A DNA stretch of 64,000 nt, from assembly GCA_001295775.1 (NCBI GenBank), contig LJIA01000002.1, positions 124,001-188,000 on the forward strand, in the 5' to 3' direction. The notes beneath the pieces were generated by a model. It was not told the DNA's origin and ran no database searches. It was given only the letters and a program-made list of their open reading frames with translations. Source of the stretch: a beta proteobacterium AAP99. GTDB taxonomy: Bacteria; Pseudomonadota; Gammaproteobacteria; Burkholderiales; Burkholderiaceae_C. Position 1 is the first letter of the stretch. Each line of letters begins with the position of its first letter. The position numbers were made by a program, and so were the translations under genes. Positions 34,491-41,952 of this stretch are shown here, piece by piece.

Positions 34491-35609
34491 ATGCCCGATC
34501 GCGCGCTGATCGCCCTGGAGTGCCGCCGCAACAGCCTGCGCGATCTGCGCGCCGTTGAGCACAGCCTGCCGGAACCGGAGGCGGGCGAAGCCCTGCTCGC
34601 CATTGAGCATGTGGGCTTCTCGGCCAACAACGTGAGCTATGCCGCGCGTGGCGAGCAGCTGCACTTCTGGCGCTACTTCCCGGCACAGGATGCGGACTGG
34701 GGCCGTCTGCCCGGCTGGGGCTTTGCCACGGTGCAGACGAGCCGCGCCGCGGGCCTGGAAGTCGGCGAACGCATCTACGGCTACTTCCCGCTGGCCAGCC
34801 ATGTGCTGGTGCGCCCCAAGGGCCTGAACGCCGGCAGCTTCGTGGACGGCGCGGCGCACCGCGCCGATCTGGAGCCTGTCTACAACCACTATGTGCGCTG
34901 CGCGGCTGATCGGGACTGGCGCAGCGATCTCGAGCCGCTGCAGGCCCTGCTCAAGCCGCTGGCCCTGCAGGCCTATCTGCTGGACGACTTTCTTGAAGAG
35001 GAGCAGCTCTTCGGCGCGCAACAGGTGCTGTTCTCCAGTCCGAGCAGCAAGAGCGCCTGGATGACGGCCATCCTGCTGGCGGCGCGCTCGCGCACGCAGC
35101 AGGGCGTGCGCCTGATCGGCATGACCACTGCCGGCAACCTGGGGCATGTGCGCGACCTGCCCTGCTATGACCAGGTGATCCTCGGCGACCAGATCGGCAC
35201 GCTGGCGCGGGTGCCGACCCTGTACCTGGACTTTTCCGGCAGCGCGGCGCAGCGCATCGCTGTGCATGGCTATTTCATCGAGCAGCTGGAATACAGCTGC
35301 ATCATCGGCGGCGCCCAGCCCGACATGATGGGCAGCGGCCAGTTCACCGCCGGCCTACCGGGTGCGGTGCCGAACCACTTCCACACTGCGCCGCGCGTGG
35401 CCAAGCGCACACAGGACTGGGGCCTGGCGCAGCTCACAGCGGAGTTCTCACTCGCCTGGAAGCGCATTCACCAGACCGTGAATCAGGATCGGCGATGGAT
35501 GCAGATCGAACAGGTACGCGGCGTGTCCCCCGCACTGGCGGCGCTGGCGCAGGCGATTGACGGCCGCTTTGATCCGCAGCGCGCCTTCATGATCGGGCTG
35601 GGCGCCTAG
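34491..35609 (+). CDS. DUF2855 family protein
   Basis: This 372-residue protein matches DUF2855. Its N-terminal half resembles the quinone-oxidoreductase (MDR) fold without obvious zinc ligands (VGFSANNVSYAARGEQL, then GLEVGERIYGYFPLASHVLV). A central segment recalls a cofactor-binding region (QVLFSSPSSKSAWMTAILLA). No substrate is known. The ATG at 34491 follows GACAGGAGCCCC, a good ribosome-binding site. Its last four bases overlap the stop of the convergent alpha/beta hydrolase gene. Confidence 0.85.
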   Translation: MPDRALIALECRRNSLRDLRAVEHSLPEPEAGEALLAIEHVGFSANNVSYAARGEQLHFWRYFPAQDADWGRLPGWGFATVQTSRAAGLEVGERIYGYFPLASHVLVRPKGLNAGSFVDGAAHRADLEPVYNHYVRCAADRDWRSDLEPLQALLKPLALQAYLLDDFLEEEQLFGAQQVLFSSPSSKSAWMTAILLAARSRTQQGVRLIGMTTAGNLGHVRDLPCYDQVILGDQIGTLARVPTLYLDFSGSAAQRIAVHGYFIEQLEYSCIIGGAQPDMMGSGQFTAGLPGAVPNHFHTAPRVAKRTQDWGLAQLTAEFSLAWKRIHQTVNQDRRWMQIEQVRGVSPALAALAQAIDGRFDPQRAFMIGLGA

Positions 35610-36724
35610 CGCGCCGCCGCGCTCCCGAGCGGCGCGACCCCGGCCCCTGCCACGAGAGGGCCTGGGGAGGCGTGCAGGATGGTCGCCGGGCCGAGACTGC
35701 CGCTGACGCGTGCGAACAGTCCGCGGTTCTCCACCAGCCAGCGGTCAAGGGCCTGCGGATCGCCGGCGCGCAGGGTGGCGTCCAGAAACAGGGTGCTGAC
35801 CTCGCGCGTGGCGCGCTTGACCACGCGGTTGAGCTCCGCGCCCGCCTGATCGGTGCGGTCGGTGAAGATGTTGTGTGTGCCGCCTCGGAACACTGCCAGC
35901 AGCTTGCGCGGGCTACCGGTCGCCTCGAACACGGCCACGCGGTCGGTGGGCTCGCTGCGGTAACCGGGAATGCGGATCACGTCCTCTGTGCCCGTCACGT
36001 GCAGCGTGGGCACCTCGATGCCGCCGAGGATCGGCCGCATGTCGGCCTCGCCATAGAAGGGGGGTGCAGACAGCAGCACGGCGGCCTTCACGCGCGGATC
36101 GCGCAGATCGTTCGGCAGACCCTCGCGCAGCACCCGCGCGCCTGAAACCAGCAGCGCGGTGTTGGCGCCATAGCTGTGCCCCGCCACGGCAATTGCATCG
36201 CTGCGGATGTGCGGCGCAAAGCGCGGCTCGGCGAGCATCTGGCTGATGGCGAATCGCACATCCAGCGCGCGGTTGGCGGCGTTCAGGTCGCTGGCGGCGG
36301 CCTGCAGATTGCTCACCAGGCTGAAGACATTGCCGCGCCAGACCTCGCGATCACTGCCCGCGTGCTGCAGATGCAGGCTGGCATAGCCCTGCTGCGCCCA
36401 GTACTGCCCCAGATGCCGGTAGCCCATGCGCGAGCCGCCAAGTCCGTGGCTGAACACCACCAGCGGCACGCTGGCTGCCTGCGCCTGGGCGGGCCAGTAC
36501 AGGCGTGCCGGTACGGCGCGCTGGCGGCTGGCGTCCTGCCACTCCAGATCAATGATTTCGAAGGCCGCGGCGGGGGCGGTGATGGCGGCCGACACGGCGG
36601 CTGGATCTGCGGCGCTGGCCTGGGCGCGCGGCGCGCAGGCCCAGAAGCTCAGACCGATGAGTGCGGCGCCGAGCAGCGCACCAGTCAGCCCGAGGCGATG
36701 CCGCGCAAGCGAAAACGTGTTCAT
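35606..36724 (-). CDS. Secreted alpha/beta hydrolase
   Basis: This 372-residue hydrolase carries an N-terminal signal segment (LTGALLGAALIGLSFWACAP, then RAQASAADP). The fold shows the oxyanion-region PLVVFSHGLGGSRMGYRHLG and the nucleophile elbow IAVAGHSYGANTALLV with the catalytic serine. The acid is probably in TGTEDVIRI and the histidine in FRGGTHNIFTD. This arrangement is like platelet-activating-factor acetylhydrolase and dienelactone-hydrolase-type esterases. The substrate is unknown. The cysteine in FWACAP could alternatively be a lipobox. It is convergent with the DUF2855 gene. Confidence 0.88.
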   Translation of the reverse strand: MNTFSLARHRLGLTGALLGAALIGLSFWACAPRAQASAADPAAVSAAITAPAAAFEIIDLEWQDASRQRAVPARLYWPAQAQAASVPLVVFSHGLGGSRMGYRHLGQYWAQQGYASLHLQHAGSDREVWRGNVFSLVSNLQAAASDLNAANRALDVRFAISQMLAEPRFAPHIRSDAIAVAGHSYGANTALLVSGARVLREGLPNDLRDPRVKAAVLLSAPPFYGEADMRPILGGIEVPTLHVTGTEDVIRIPGYRSEPTDRVAVFEATGSPRKLLAVFRGGTHNIFTDRTDQAGAELNRVVKRATREVSTLFLDATLRAGDPQALDRWLVENRGLFARVSGSLGPATILHASPGPLVAGAGVAPLGSAAAR

Positions 36725-36923
36725 TCAGACCTCTGGAGGAGTGGTGTTCTTGGACGTCGGGGCTTGTGTTGCTCCCGATCGAACTTCACTGACCCGCCGC
36801 AGCAGGGTCAGTTCCATGCCACGTGAGTGATAACCCAAAGCGAGTTCCGTGCCTTTGCAAGACTACAGTGCAGCTCCGTGGCCGTCCTCGCGCGGCTTAA
36901 CGCTCCGCCAATCGAAAACCCTC

Positions 36924-37352
36924 ATGCTGCGTCGCGCCCTGCTCATCGCCTTCGCCACCGCCCTGCTGGCTGCCTGCAGCCGCTCGGATCCGGAAAAGGA
37001 GCTGCGCGCCGCGGTGGACAAGATGCAGACCGCCATCCAGGCCAAGGACGCGAGCGGCTTTCTGGAACACTTGGCCGATGACTTCACGCGCGAGTCCGGC
37101 AACTTCGACAAGAAGGAGGCCCGGCGCATCCTCGCGGGTGTGTTTCTCACCAACCAGAACATCAACGTGGTGGCGACAGTGCGTGAAGTCAAGATCGATG
37201 GCCAACGGGCCACCGCGCAGATCGGCGTGCTGGCCACCGGGAGCAGCGGCCTGCTGCCCGAGCGCGGCCAGAGCTGGACCTTCACTACGAACTGGCGGCG
37301 CGAAGGCGGCCAGTGGCGCCTGTTCAATGCAGAGTGGAAAGAGGCGCTATAG
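36924..37352 (+). CDS. NTF2-like lipoprotein
   Basis: This 142-residue protein has a lipoprotein signal with lipobox LLAACS (lipidated Cys18), so it should be membrane-anchored in the periplasm. The mature part has the NTF2/SnoaL-like pattern: an N-terminal helix (LRAAVDKMQTAIQAKDASGF), a short acidic segment and a curved sheet ending WRREGGQWRLFNAEW. The ATG at 36924 puts the lipobox at the right distance. Many such proteins bind small ligands or fold as accessory domains; no function is assigned. Its 3' end overlaps the convergent acetyltransferase gene by six bases. Confidence 0.82.
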   Translation: MLRRALLIAFATALLAACSRSDPEKELRAAVDKMQTAIQAKDASGFLEHLADDFTRESGNFDKKEARRILAGVFLTNQNINVVATVREVKIDGQRATAQIGVLATGSSGLLPERGQSWTFTTNWRREGGQWRLFNAEWKEAL

Positions 37353-37862
37353 CGCCTGCACGAAGACGCGGTTCTCGTAGACCTTGTCTTCCCACACATA
37401 GGGCAGCTCGCCCACGTCCTGATAGCCGATGGCCGTGTAGAAGGCGCGTGCGCGGTGGTTCTCGGCCCAGGCGGTCAGCCAGACGGTGTCGGCGCCAGCG
37501 ATCCGGCTGCGCTGCGCCGCCACCTGCATCAGCGCGCGGCCGACGCCACGGCGCTTCTGATTCGGCTGCACGTACAGGCGCACCAGCTCACAGCCCTGAT
37601 GCCCGGTATCGCCTGCCTTCGAGATTGCGGTGGACAGTTGCGCGAAACCAAGCAGATGCTCGCCCTGCTCGGCCAGAAGGAACACGGTCTGCGGCTCGTG
37701 CAGATGCGCCGCAAATGCGCTGGCGCTGCACAGGCTGAACACCTCGCGCGCGAGATCCGGGCGGATGCCCTCGGTGGCGTAGGTGTCCAGGAAGGTCTGC
37801 GTGGCCAGGGCGGAGATGCACAGAGCGTCGTCGGGCGTGCCGCTGCGGATTCGGAAGTCCAT
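37347..37862 (-). CDS. GNAT family N-acetyltransferase
   Basis: This 171-residue acetyltransferase begins FRIRSGTPDDALCISALA and has the acetyl-CoA binding motif A in ELVRLYVQPNQKRRGVGRAL (Q/R-x-x-G-x-G/A type), followed by the motif B region ARAFYTAIGYQDVGE. It is typical of the small-molecule GNAT family. The acceptor is unknown. Its stop overlaps the end of the NTF2-like lipoprotein gene, and it is divergent from the PDZ-hydrolase gene. Confidence 0.9.
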   Translation of the reverse strand: MDFRIRSGTPDDALCISALATQTFLDTYATEGIRPDLAREVFSLCSASAFAAHLHEPQTVFLLAEQGEHLLGFAQLSTAISKAGDTGHQGCELVRLYVQPNQKRRGVGRALMQVAAQRSRIAGADTVWLTAWAENHRARAFYTAIGYQDVGELPYVWEDKVYENRVFVQAL

Positions 37863-38017
37863 GGCCGACAGCGTAGCGGCTGTCTTGCGCGCAACGGCAC
37901 CCCCTGCGCTGCGGCGCCACTCATGTCACGATTTCCGCAACTCGTGCATGCAGCACACGCCCGCGGGCGGCTTGGGGCTACGGTTCAGCCTCGGATCGTC
38001 TGTCTGGGGGATGTGTC

Positions 38018-39427
38018 ATGACATGTGCTCTTGTTCATCCGGTACGCGCTGTGCCGGGGTCGCACTGGTTGAAGTTCGGCGCAGTGCTGCTGGTGGGCGC
38101 CTTGTGGACTGCGCTGCCCCGGCCCGCGGCCGCGCAGACCGACGCTCCTGCGCTGCCGCGCAAGGCCGCGCTGGGGGCGCAATTGAGCGAGCTGCAGATC
38201 GGTGTGCGGGTGGATGCCGTGGTGCCGAATCTCACCGCGCAGGCACTCGGCCTGCAGGTGGGTGACGTGATCGACCGCCTGAACGACACAACCGTGCGCA
38301 CACCCGCCGAGGTCGTGGCCTGGCTCAGCACGCAGACCGAAGGCGCGCCGATCCGCGTGGCCGGCGAGCGCAACCGCAAGCCCCTGCGCACCAGCGGCAC
38401 CCTGGCCGGCAGACCGCGCGAGGTCTCGGCGGACTACCAGGTGAGCTACGGCCAGGTGAAGAGCGAACGCGGCTGGTTGCGCACCATCGTCACTGCACCG
38501 AATGCGGGTGCAGCGCAGAAGCACCCGGCCCTGATGTTCGTGCAGGGCATCGGCCCGGGCACCGTGGACTTTGCGCTCACCGCCGACAACGGCTACGCCC
38601 GGATCATCCAGCCCTTTGCGCGCAGCGGCTACGTGACCCTGCGCGTGGACAAGCCGGGCGTGGGCGATAGCGAGGGCGGGCCCTTTGCGGCTGTGGACTT
38701 TCAGCAGACCCTGGATGGCTACCGGCAGGCGCTCAAGGCCCTGCTGGCCCGGCCGGATGTGGACCCGGAGCGCGTCTTTCTCTTCGGCCACAGCATGGGC
38801 GGCTACTGGGGGCCGCTGCTGGCGCGCGAATTCAAGCTCAAGGGCATCGCGGTGAGCGGCACGGCGTTTCGCACCTGGATCGAGTACGACCTGGAGAACA
38901 CCCGGCGCCAAGGCACGCTGGGCGGCACGACGCCGCTGGACATGCACAACCTGCTGCAGGACAAGGCCCTGCTCAACAGCGCCTGGCTGCTGGAGGGGCT
39001 GGATCTGAACCAGATCACGGCGCGCTACCCGCGCCTGAAGCCGCTGGTGGCGCAGAGCTTCGTGCAGACGCCCTCCGGCCCGCAGTACAGCGGCCAGCAC
39101 ATGCGCTTCTGGCAGCAGGTCGCGGCGCTGAACATGCCGGAGGTCTGGGCCGGCGCCAGCGGCCACGTGCTGGCCCTGTACGGCGCGAGCGACTTCCTGA
39201 CCGATGCGCGCGACCATGAGCTGCTGGTGAGCTGGGTGAACTTCATGCGGCCGGACAGCGCACGCTTTGTGCAGCTGGCGAATTCGGACCACGCCTTTCT
39301 GGACACGGCGACACAGCGCGACAGCCTGCTGCAGTGGGGCAAGCCGGGCGGCAAGGTGAACCCCAACATCCTGCCGGTGCTCAATGAGTGGGTCACGCCG
39401 CTGTCCGGCGTGCCGCTGAAGCTGTAG
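38018..39427 (+). CDS. Secreted PDZ-alpha/beta hydrolase
   Basis: This 469-residue exported enzyme has three parts. A signal peptide (VLLVGALWTALPRPAAAQ) comes first. A PDZ domain (about 50-120, GVRVDAVVPNLTAQALGLQV, then GDVIDRLNDTTVRTPAEVVA) follows. The alpha/beta hydrolase domain comes last, with nucleophile elbow VFLFGHSMGGYWG and a likely histidine in NSDHAFLDTA. The PDZ may bind a protein tail or membrane partner and direct the hydrolase in the periplasm. The fusion is uncommon among hydrolases but seen in other proteobacteria. Substrate is unknown. A dispersed repeat and the srkA start follow its stop. Confidence 0.87.
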   Translation: MTCALVHPVRAVPGSHWLKFGAVLLVGALWTALPRPAAAQTDAPALPRKAALGAQLSELQIGVRVDAVVPNLTAQALGLQVGDVIDRLNDTTVRTPAEVVAWLSTQTEGAPIRVAGERNRKPLRTSGTLAGRPREVSADYQVSYGQVKSERGWLRTIVTAPNAGAAQKHPALMFVQGIGPGTVDFALTADNGYARIIQPFARSGYVTLRVDKPGVGDSEGGPFAAVDFQQTLDGYRQALKALLARPDVDPERVFLFGHSMGGYWGPLLAREFKLKGIAVSGTAFRTWIEYDLENTRRQGTLGGTTPLDMHNLLQDKALLNSAWLLEGLDLNQITARYPRLKPLVAQSFVQTPSGPQYSGQHMRFWQQVAALNMPEVWAGASGHVLALYGASDFLTDARDHELLVSWVNFMRPDSARFVQLANSDHAFLDTATQRDSLLQWGKPGGKVNPNILPVLNEWVTPLSGVPLKL

Positions 39428-39477
39428 TGCTCCTGTAGGCTTGCGGCTAGCCCGGGGAGTTCAGGCCCCGATCCGAA

Positions 39478-39560
39478 AGCCGATCCGCAGTATCCATGCG
39501 GCTTTCCAGCCACTTTTGCCCGGAAAGCCGCATGGGACAAGCGGAAAGCCCTTTTGACTC
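39478..39560 (+). repeat. Dispersed stem-loop repeat, copy H (contains srkA start)
   Basis: This is a complete copy in the rightward orientation. CATGCGGCTTTCC (39495-39507) and GGAAAGCCGCATG (39522-39534) are perfect 13-bp arms around a 14-base loop. GGGACAAGCGGAAAGCCC follows (39534-39551), the reverse complement of the box in copies A-C. The loop sequence runs opposite to that of copy C relative to the flanks. The ATGs at 39496 and 39532 inside it are the only candidate starts for srkA. Confidence 0.85.
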
Positions 39561-40602
39561 TGAGCCAGCCGGCGCGCCTGCGGGGTCGTTTGCAGCGCTC
39601 ACGCCGGACGTCGTGCTCGATGCGCTGGAGGCCGCCGGCCTGCTGCCCGACGGTCGGCTGCTGATGCTCTCCAGCTACGAGAACCGGGTCTGGATGGCGC
39701 ATCTGGATGACGGCAGCGCCGTGGTGGCCAAGTTCTACCGCCCCGAGCAGGGCGCGCACGGCCAGCGCTGGAGCACGGCGCAGATCCTGGAAGAACACGC
39801 CTTTGCCGCCGAGCTGGCCGCAGCGGAGATTCCCGTGGTGGCGCCGCTGGAACTCGCGGGCGCAACCCTGCCCGGCAGCCGCACCCTGGCCGAGCACGGC
39901 GGATTCCGCTTCAGCGTGAGCCCGCGGCGCGGCGGTCGCGCCCCGGAACTGGACGACCCTGCCGTGCTGGAGTGGATCGGCCGCTTTCTGGCGCGCATTC
40001 ACACCGTGGGCGCGGCGCGGCCGTTCGCCGTGCGTGAGCGTCTGGACATCGCCATCCTGGGCGAGGCGCCTCTACGCTGGCTCATGGAAGACGGCGAGCT
40101 GCCGCCCACGCAGCGCGAGGCCTATCGCGCCGCGGCACAGGACGCGCTTGAAGTCGTGCGCGAGGCTTTTGCGCGCGCCGGCAACGTGGCGCAGATCCGC
40201 CTGCATGGCGACTGCCACCCCGGCAACATCCTCTGGACACCGGAAGGCCTGCCCCAGCCCGGCCCGCACTTCGTGGACCTGGACGACGCCCGCACCGGCC
40301 CAGCCGTGCAGGATCTTTGGATGCTGGCCAGCGGCGACCGGCGCGACCAAACGCGCCAGTGGGGCGCGCTCATTGACGGCTACGAGACCCTGCGCGAGTT
40401 CGACCGCCGCGAACTGCATCTGGTCGAAGCGCTGCGCACCCTGCGCCAGATCCACTACGCCGCCTGGCTGGCGCGTCGCCGGACTGACCCCGCCTTCACC
40501 GTGGCCTTCCCCTGGTTCGGCACGGACGCCTACTGGGCCGGCCAGGCCCAGCAACTGCGCGAGCAGTGCGTGGCGATGGCCGAACCCCCGTTGATGATCT
40601 AG
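39532..40602 (+). CDS. srkA: Stress response kinase A (SrkA/YihE)
   Basis: This 356-residue kinase is homologous to YihE/SrkA, an APH-fold serine/threonine kinase tied to envelope stress and survival. The protein shows TPDVVLDALEAAGLLPDGRL, SYENRVWMA, VVAKFYRPEQ with the ATP-binding lysine, the catalytic loop RLHGDCHPGNILW and the metal-binding FVDLDDARTGPAVQDLWML. The fold's first conserved residues begin about 20 codons after ATG 39532, with no other ATG, GTG or TTG between. The start must therefore be 39532 or 39496, both inside a dispersed repeat. GGAAAG at 39522-39527 could act as its ribosome-binding site. Confidence 0.9.
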   Translation: MGQAESPFDSEPAGAPAGSFAALTPDVVLDALEAAGLLPDGRLLMLSSYENRVWMAHLDDGSAVVAKFYRPEQGAHGQRWSTAQILEEHAFAAELAAAEIPVVAPLELAGATLPGSRTLAEHGGFRFSVSPRRGGRAPELDDPAVLEWIGRFLARIHTVGAARPFAVRERLDIAILGEAPLRWLMEDGELPPTQREAYRAAAQDALEVVREAFARAGNVAQIRLHGDCHPGNILWTPEGLPQPGPHFVDLDDARTGPAVQDLWMLASGDRRDQTRQWGALIDGYETLREFDRRELHLVEALRTLRQIHYAAWLARRRTDPAFTVAFPWFGTDAYWAGQAQQLREQCVAMAEPPLMI

Positions 40603-40697
40603 GCCGCCTTCGCAAGGCTTATCCACCCATTGCGCCGCAACGTTGGCACCTAGGATGTGCTCAAGGGGGTGCGCTTCCGAGCACCCGGGAGCCGATC

Positions 40698-41054
40698 ATG
40701 GATCACGAGATCACTGTTCAACTGGCCGCCGCCGTGCTGGCCCGCGCCGTGGTGACGCGCGCAGCCCAGGCTGCGCTCGATGCGCCCGTGCCGATGCCAC
40801 CGGCGCACGTGACGATCGACTCCATCGACCTGCCGCTCTACTGGGACGAACATCGCCTGCTGCCGCGCCTGCGCGAGCTGGCCGCGGAGCATGGCGTGCA
40901 CATTGATGTGCAGCGCATGCAGTTCGACCGCATCTACGGCATCGAGACCCTGGTGGAACTTCATGCTCTGGACGCGCCGCTGCTGCAAAGCTGCGCTGTG
41001 ACGCTCATGGGCATGTACGAGGCGCCGCACTGGGGCCCGCGCGCCGCGCACTGA
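40698..41054 (+). CDS. Hypothetical protein
   Basis: I do not recognise a family. This 118-residue protein has an N-terminal helix (ITVQLAAAVLARAVVTRAAQ), a stretch around PLYWDEHRLLPRLRELAAEH and a C-terminal segment with VELHALDAPLLQSCAVTLMG. No signal peptide, membrane helix or metal site is evident. The ATG at 40698 follows GGGAGCCG. It lies 95 bp after srkA on the same strand and ends 16 bp before the stop of the convergent Crp/Fnr gene. Codon usage is like its neighbours, so it is likely to be real. Confidence 0.65.
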   Translation: MDHEITVQLAAAVLARAVVTRAAQAALDAPVPMPPAHVTIDSIDLPLYWDEHRLLPRLRELAAEHGVHIDVQRMQFDRIYGIETLVELHALDAPLLQSCAVTLMGMYEAPHWGPRAAH

Positions 41055-41070
41055 GCCGCTCAAGCCGGGT

Positions 41071-41829
41071 TCATGCGCCGTAGTGGCGCAATCCCTCCAA
41101 GTCCAGCACCTGCACGCCGCCGTAGCTGACCTTGAGCAGGCCGCGCTCCTCGAGCAGCTTGAGCGCCTGATTCACCCGCTGGCGTGACACGCCAGCCAGA
41201 TAGCCCACCTCTTCCTGCGAAATCGCCAGATGCGCCCCGCTGCCCGGATAGAGCAGGGGGTTGTAGAGCTCGGCCAGGCAGCGCGCCACGCGTGCATCCG
41301 GCTCCAGCAGGCGCTCGTACTCCACCACCGCAATGAACTGCCCCAGGCGCTCGTTGAGCTGCTTGAGCAGGAAGCGGTTGAAGCCGATGGAGTGGTCCAG
41401 CAGCCAGTGGAAGGTGCTGCCGTTCATCCAGGCGATGCGCGTGTCGCGCAGCGCCACCACGTCGTACTTGCGCACCTCATGCTTGAGCAGGGTGCCCTCG
41501 CCAAACCAGCCGCCGGTAGGCACGCCGGTGAATGTGGCGGACTTGCCGCTGGCGTTCACGGCGTTGATCTTCACCAGGCCTTCAATGACCCCGAGCCAGC
41601 AGTCCACGCGCTCTCCCTTGCGCACGATCACCTGCCCGCCGGTGAAGAAGCGTTCTTCGATGCCCGCAATCGCGCGTGCGCGCTCGCTGTCGGTGAGGTA
41701 GTCCCACCAGGGGGTTCGCTGCAGTGCAGCGTGAAGAAGCAGGGGTTGATGCTCTGTGTGCAAGGTGCGTTCCGCTGGAAACGATCGCGGTAAACCCGGA
41801 TGCGCACATTGTCGCGAAAACGACAGCAT
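41071..41829 (-). CDS. Crp/Fnr family transcriptional regulator
   Basis: This 252-residue regulator has a cyclic-nucleotide-type beta-roll (about 40-155, FTGGQVIVRKGERVDCWLGV, then GGWFGEGTLL) and a C-terminal winged helix (SQEEVGYLAGVSRQRVNQAL) followed by a short wing. No Fnr-type N-terminal cysteine cluster is present, so it should not be an oxygen sensor of that kind. It is divergent from the acyl-CoA synthetase/Liv-type transporter operon, 123 bp away, and is the obvious candidate to control it. Signal and DNA site are unknown. Confidence 0.9.
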   Translation of the reverse strand: MLSFSRQCAHPGLPRSFPAERTLHTEHQPLLLHAALQRTPWWDYLTDSERARAIAGIEERFFTGGQVIVRKGERVDCWLGVIEGLVKINAVNASGKSATFTGVPTGGWFGEGTLLKHEVRKYDVVALRDTRIAWMNGSTFHWLLDHSIGFNRFLLKQLNERLGQFIAVVEYERLLEPDARVARCLAELYNPLLYPGSGAHLAISQEEVGYLAGVSRQRVNQALKLLEERGLLKVSYGGVQVLDLEGLRHYGA

Positions 41830-41952
41830 CCGGGTACCGGGCGACTTCTAATGCGCCCAACGACCGCAGGCCTTGAGTCGGCGGCGAATAAAGAAGTGGA
41901 ACGCTCTGGCGCGGCCTACGCCGTGCCCACGCGACACAACAAGGAGACATCC
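41830..41952. promoter_or_regulatory. Divergent crp-like/acyl-CoA synthetase promoter region
   Basis: This 123-bp spacer must contain both promoters. It ends in the strong ribosome-binding site AAGGAG (41941-41946), placed six bases before a GTG start. No convincing -10/-35 pair or perfect palindrome was identified by eye. Confidence 0.45.

Noticed and set aside
6061-39560. A conserved peptide-like reading (MRFFRPKWLK... then QAES) in four repeat copies
   Set aside because: The similarity follows from DNA-level repeat identity. The frames are not all linked to start signals, and only the srkA copy becomes part of a real gene.
40618-40627. CTTATCCACC as a DnaA box
   Set aside because: Single imperfect match with no clustered boxes or AT-rich unwinding region.
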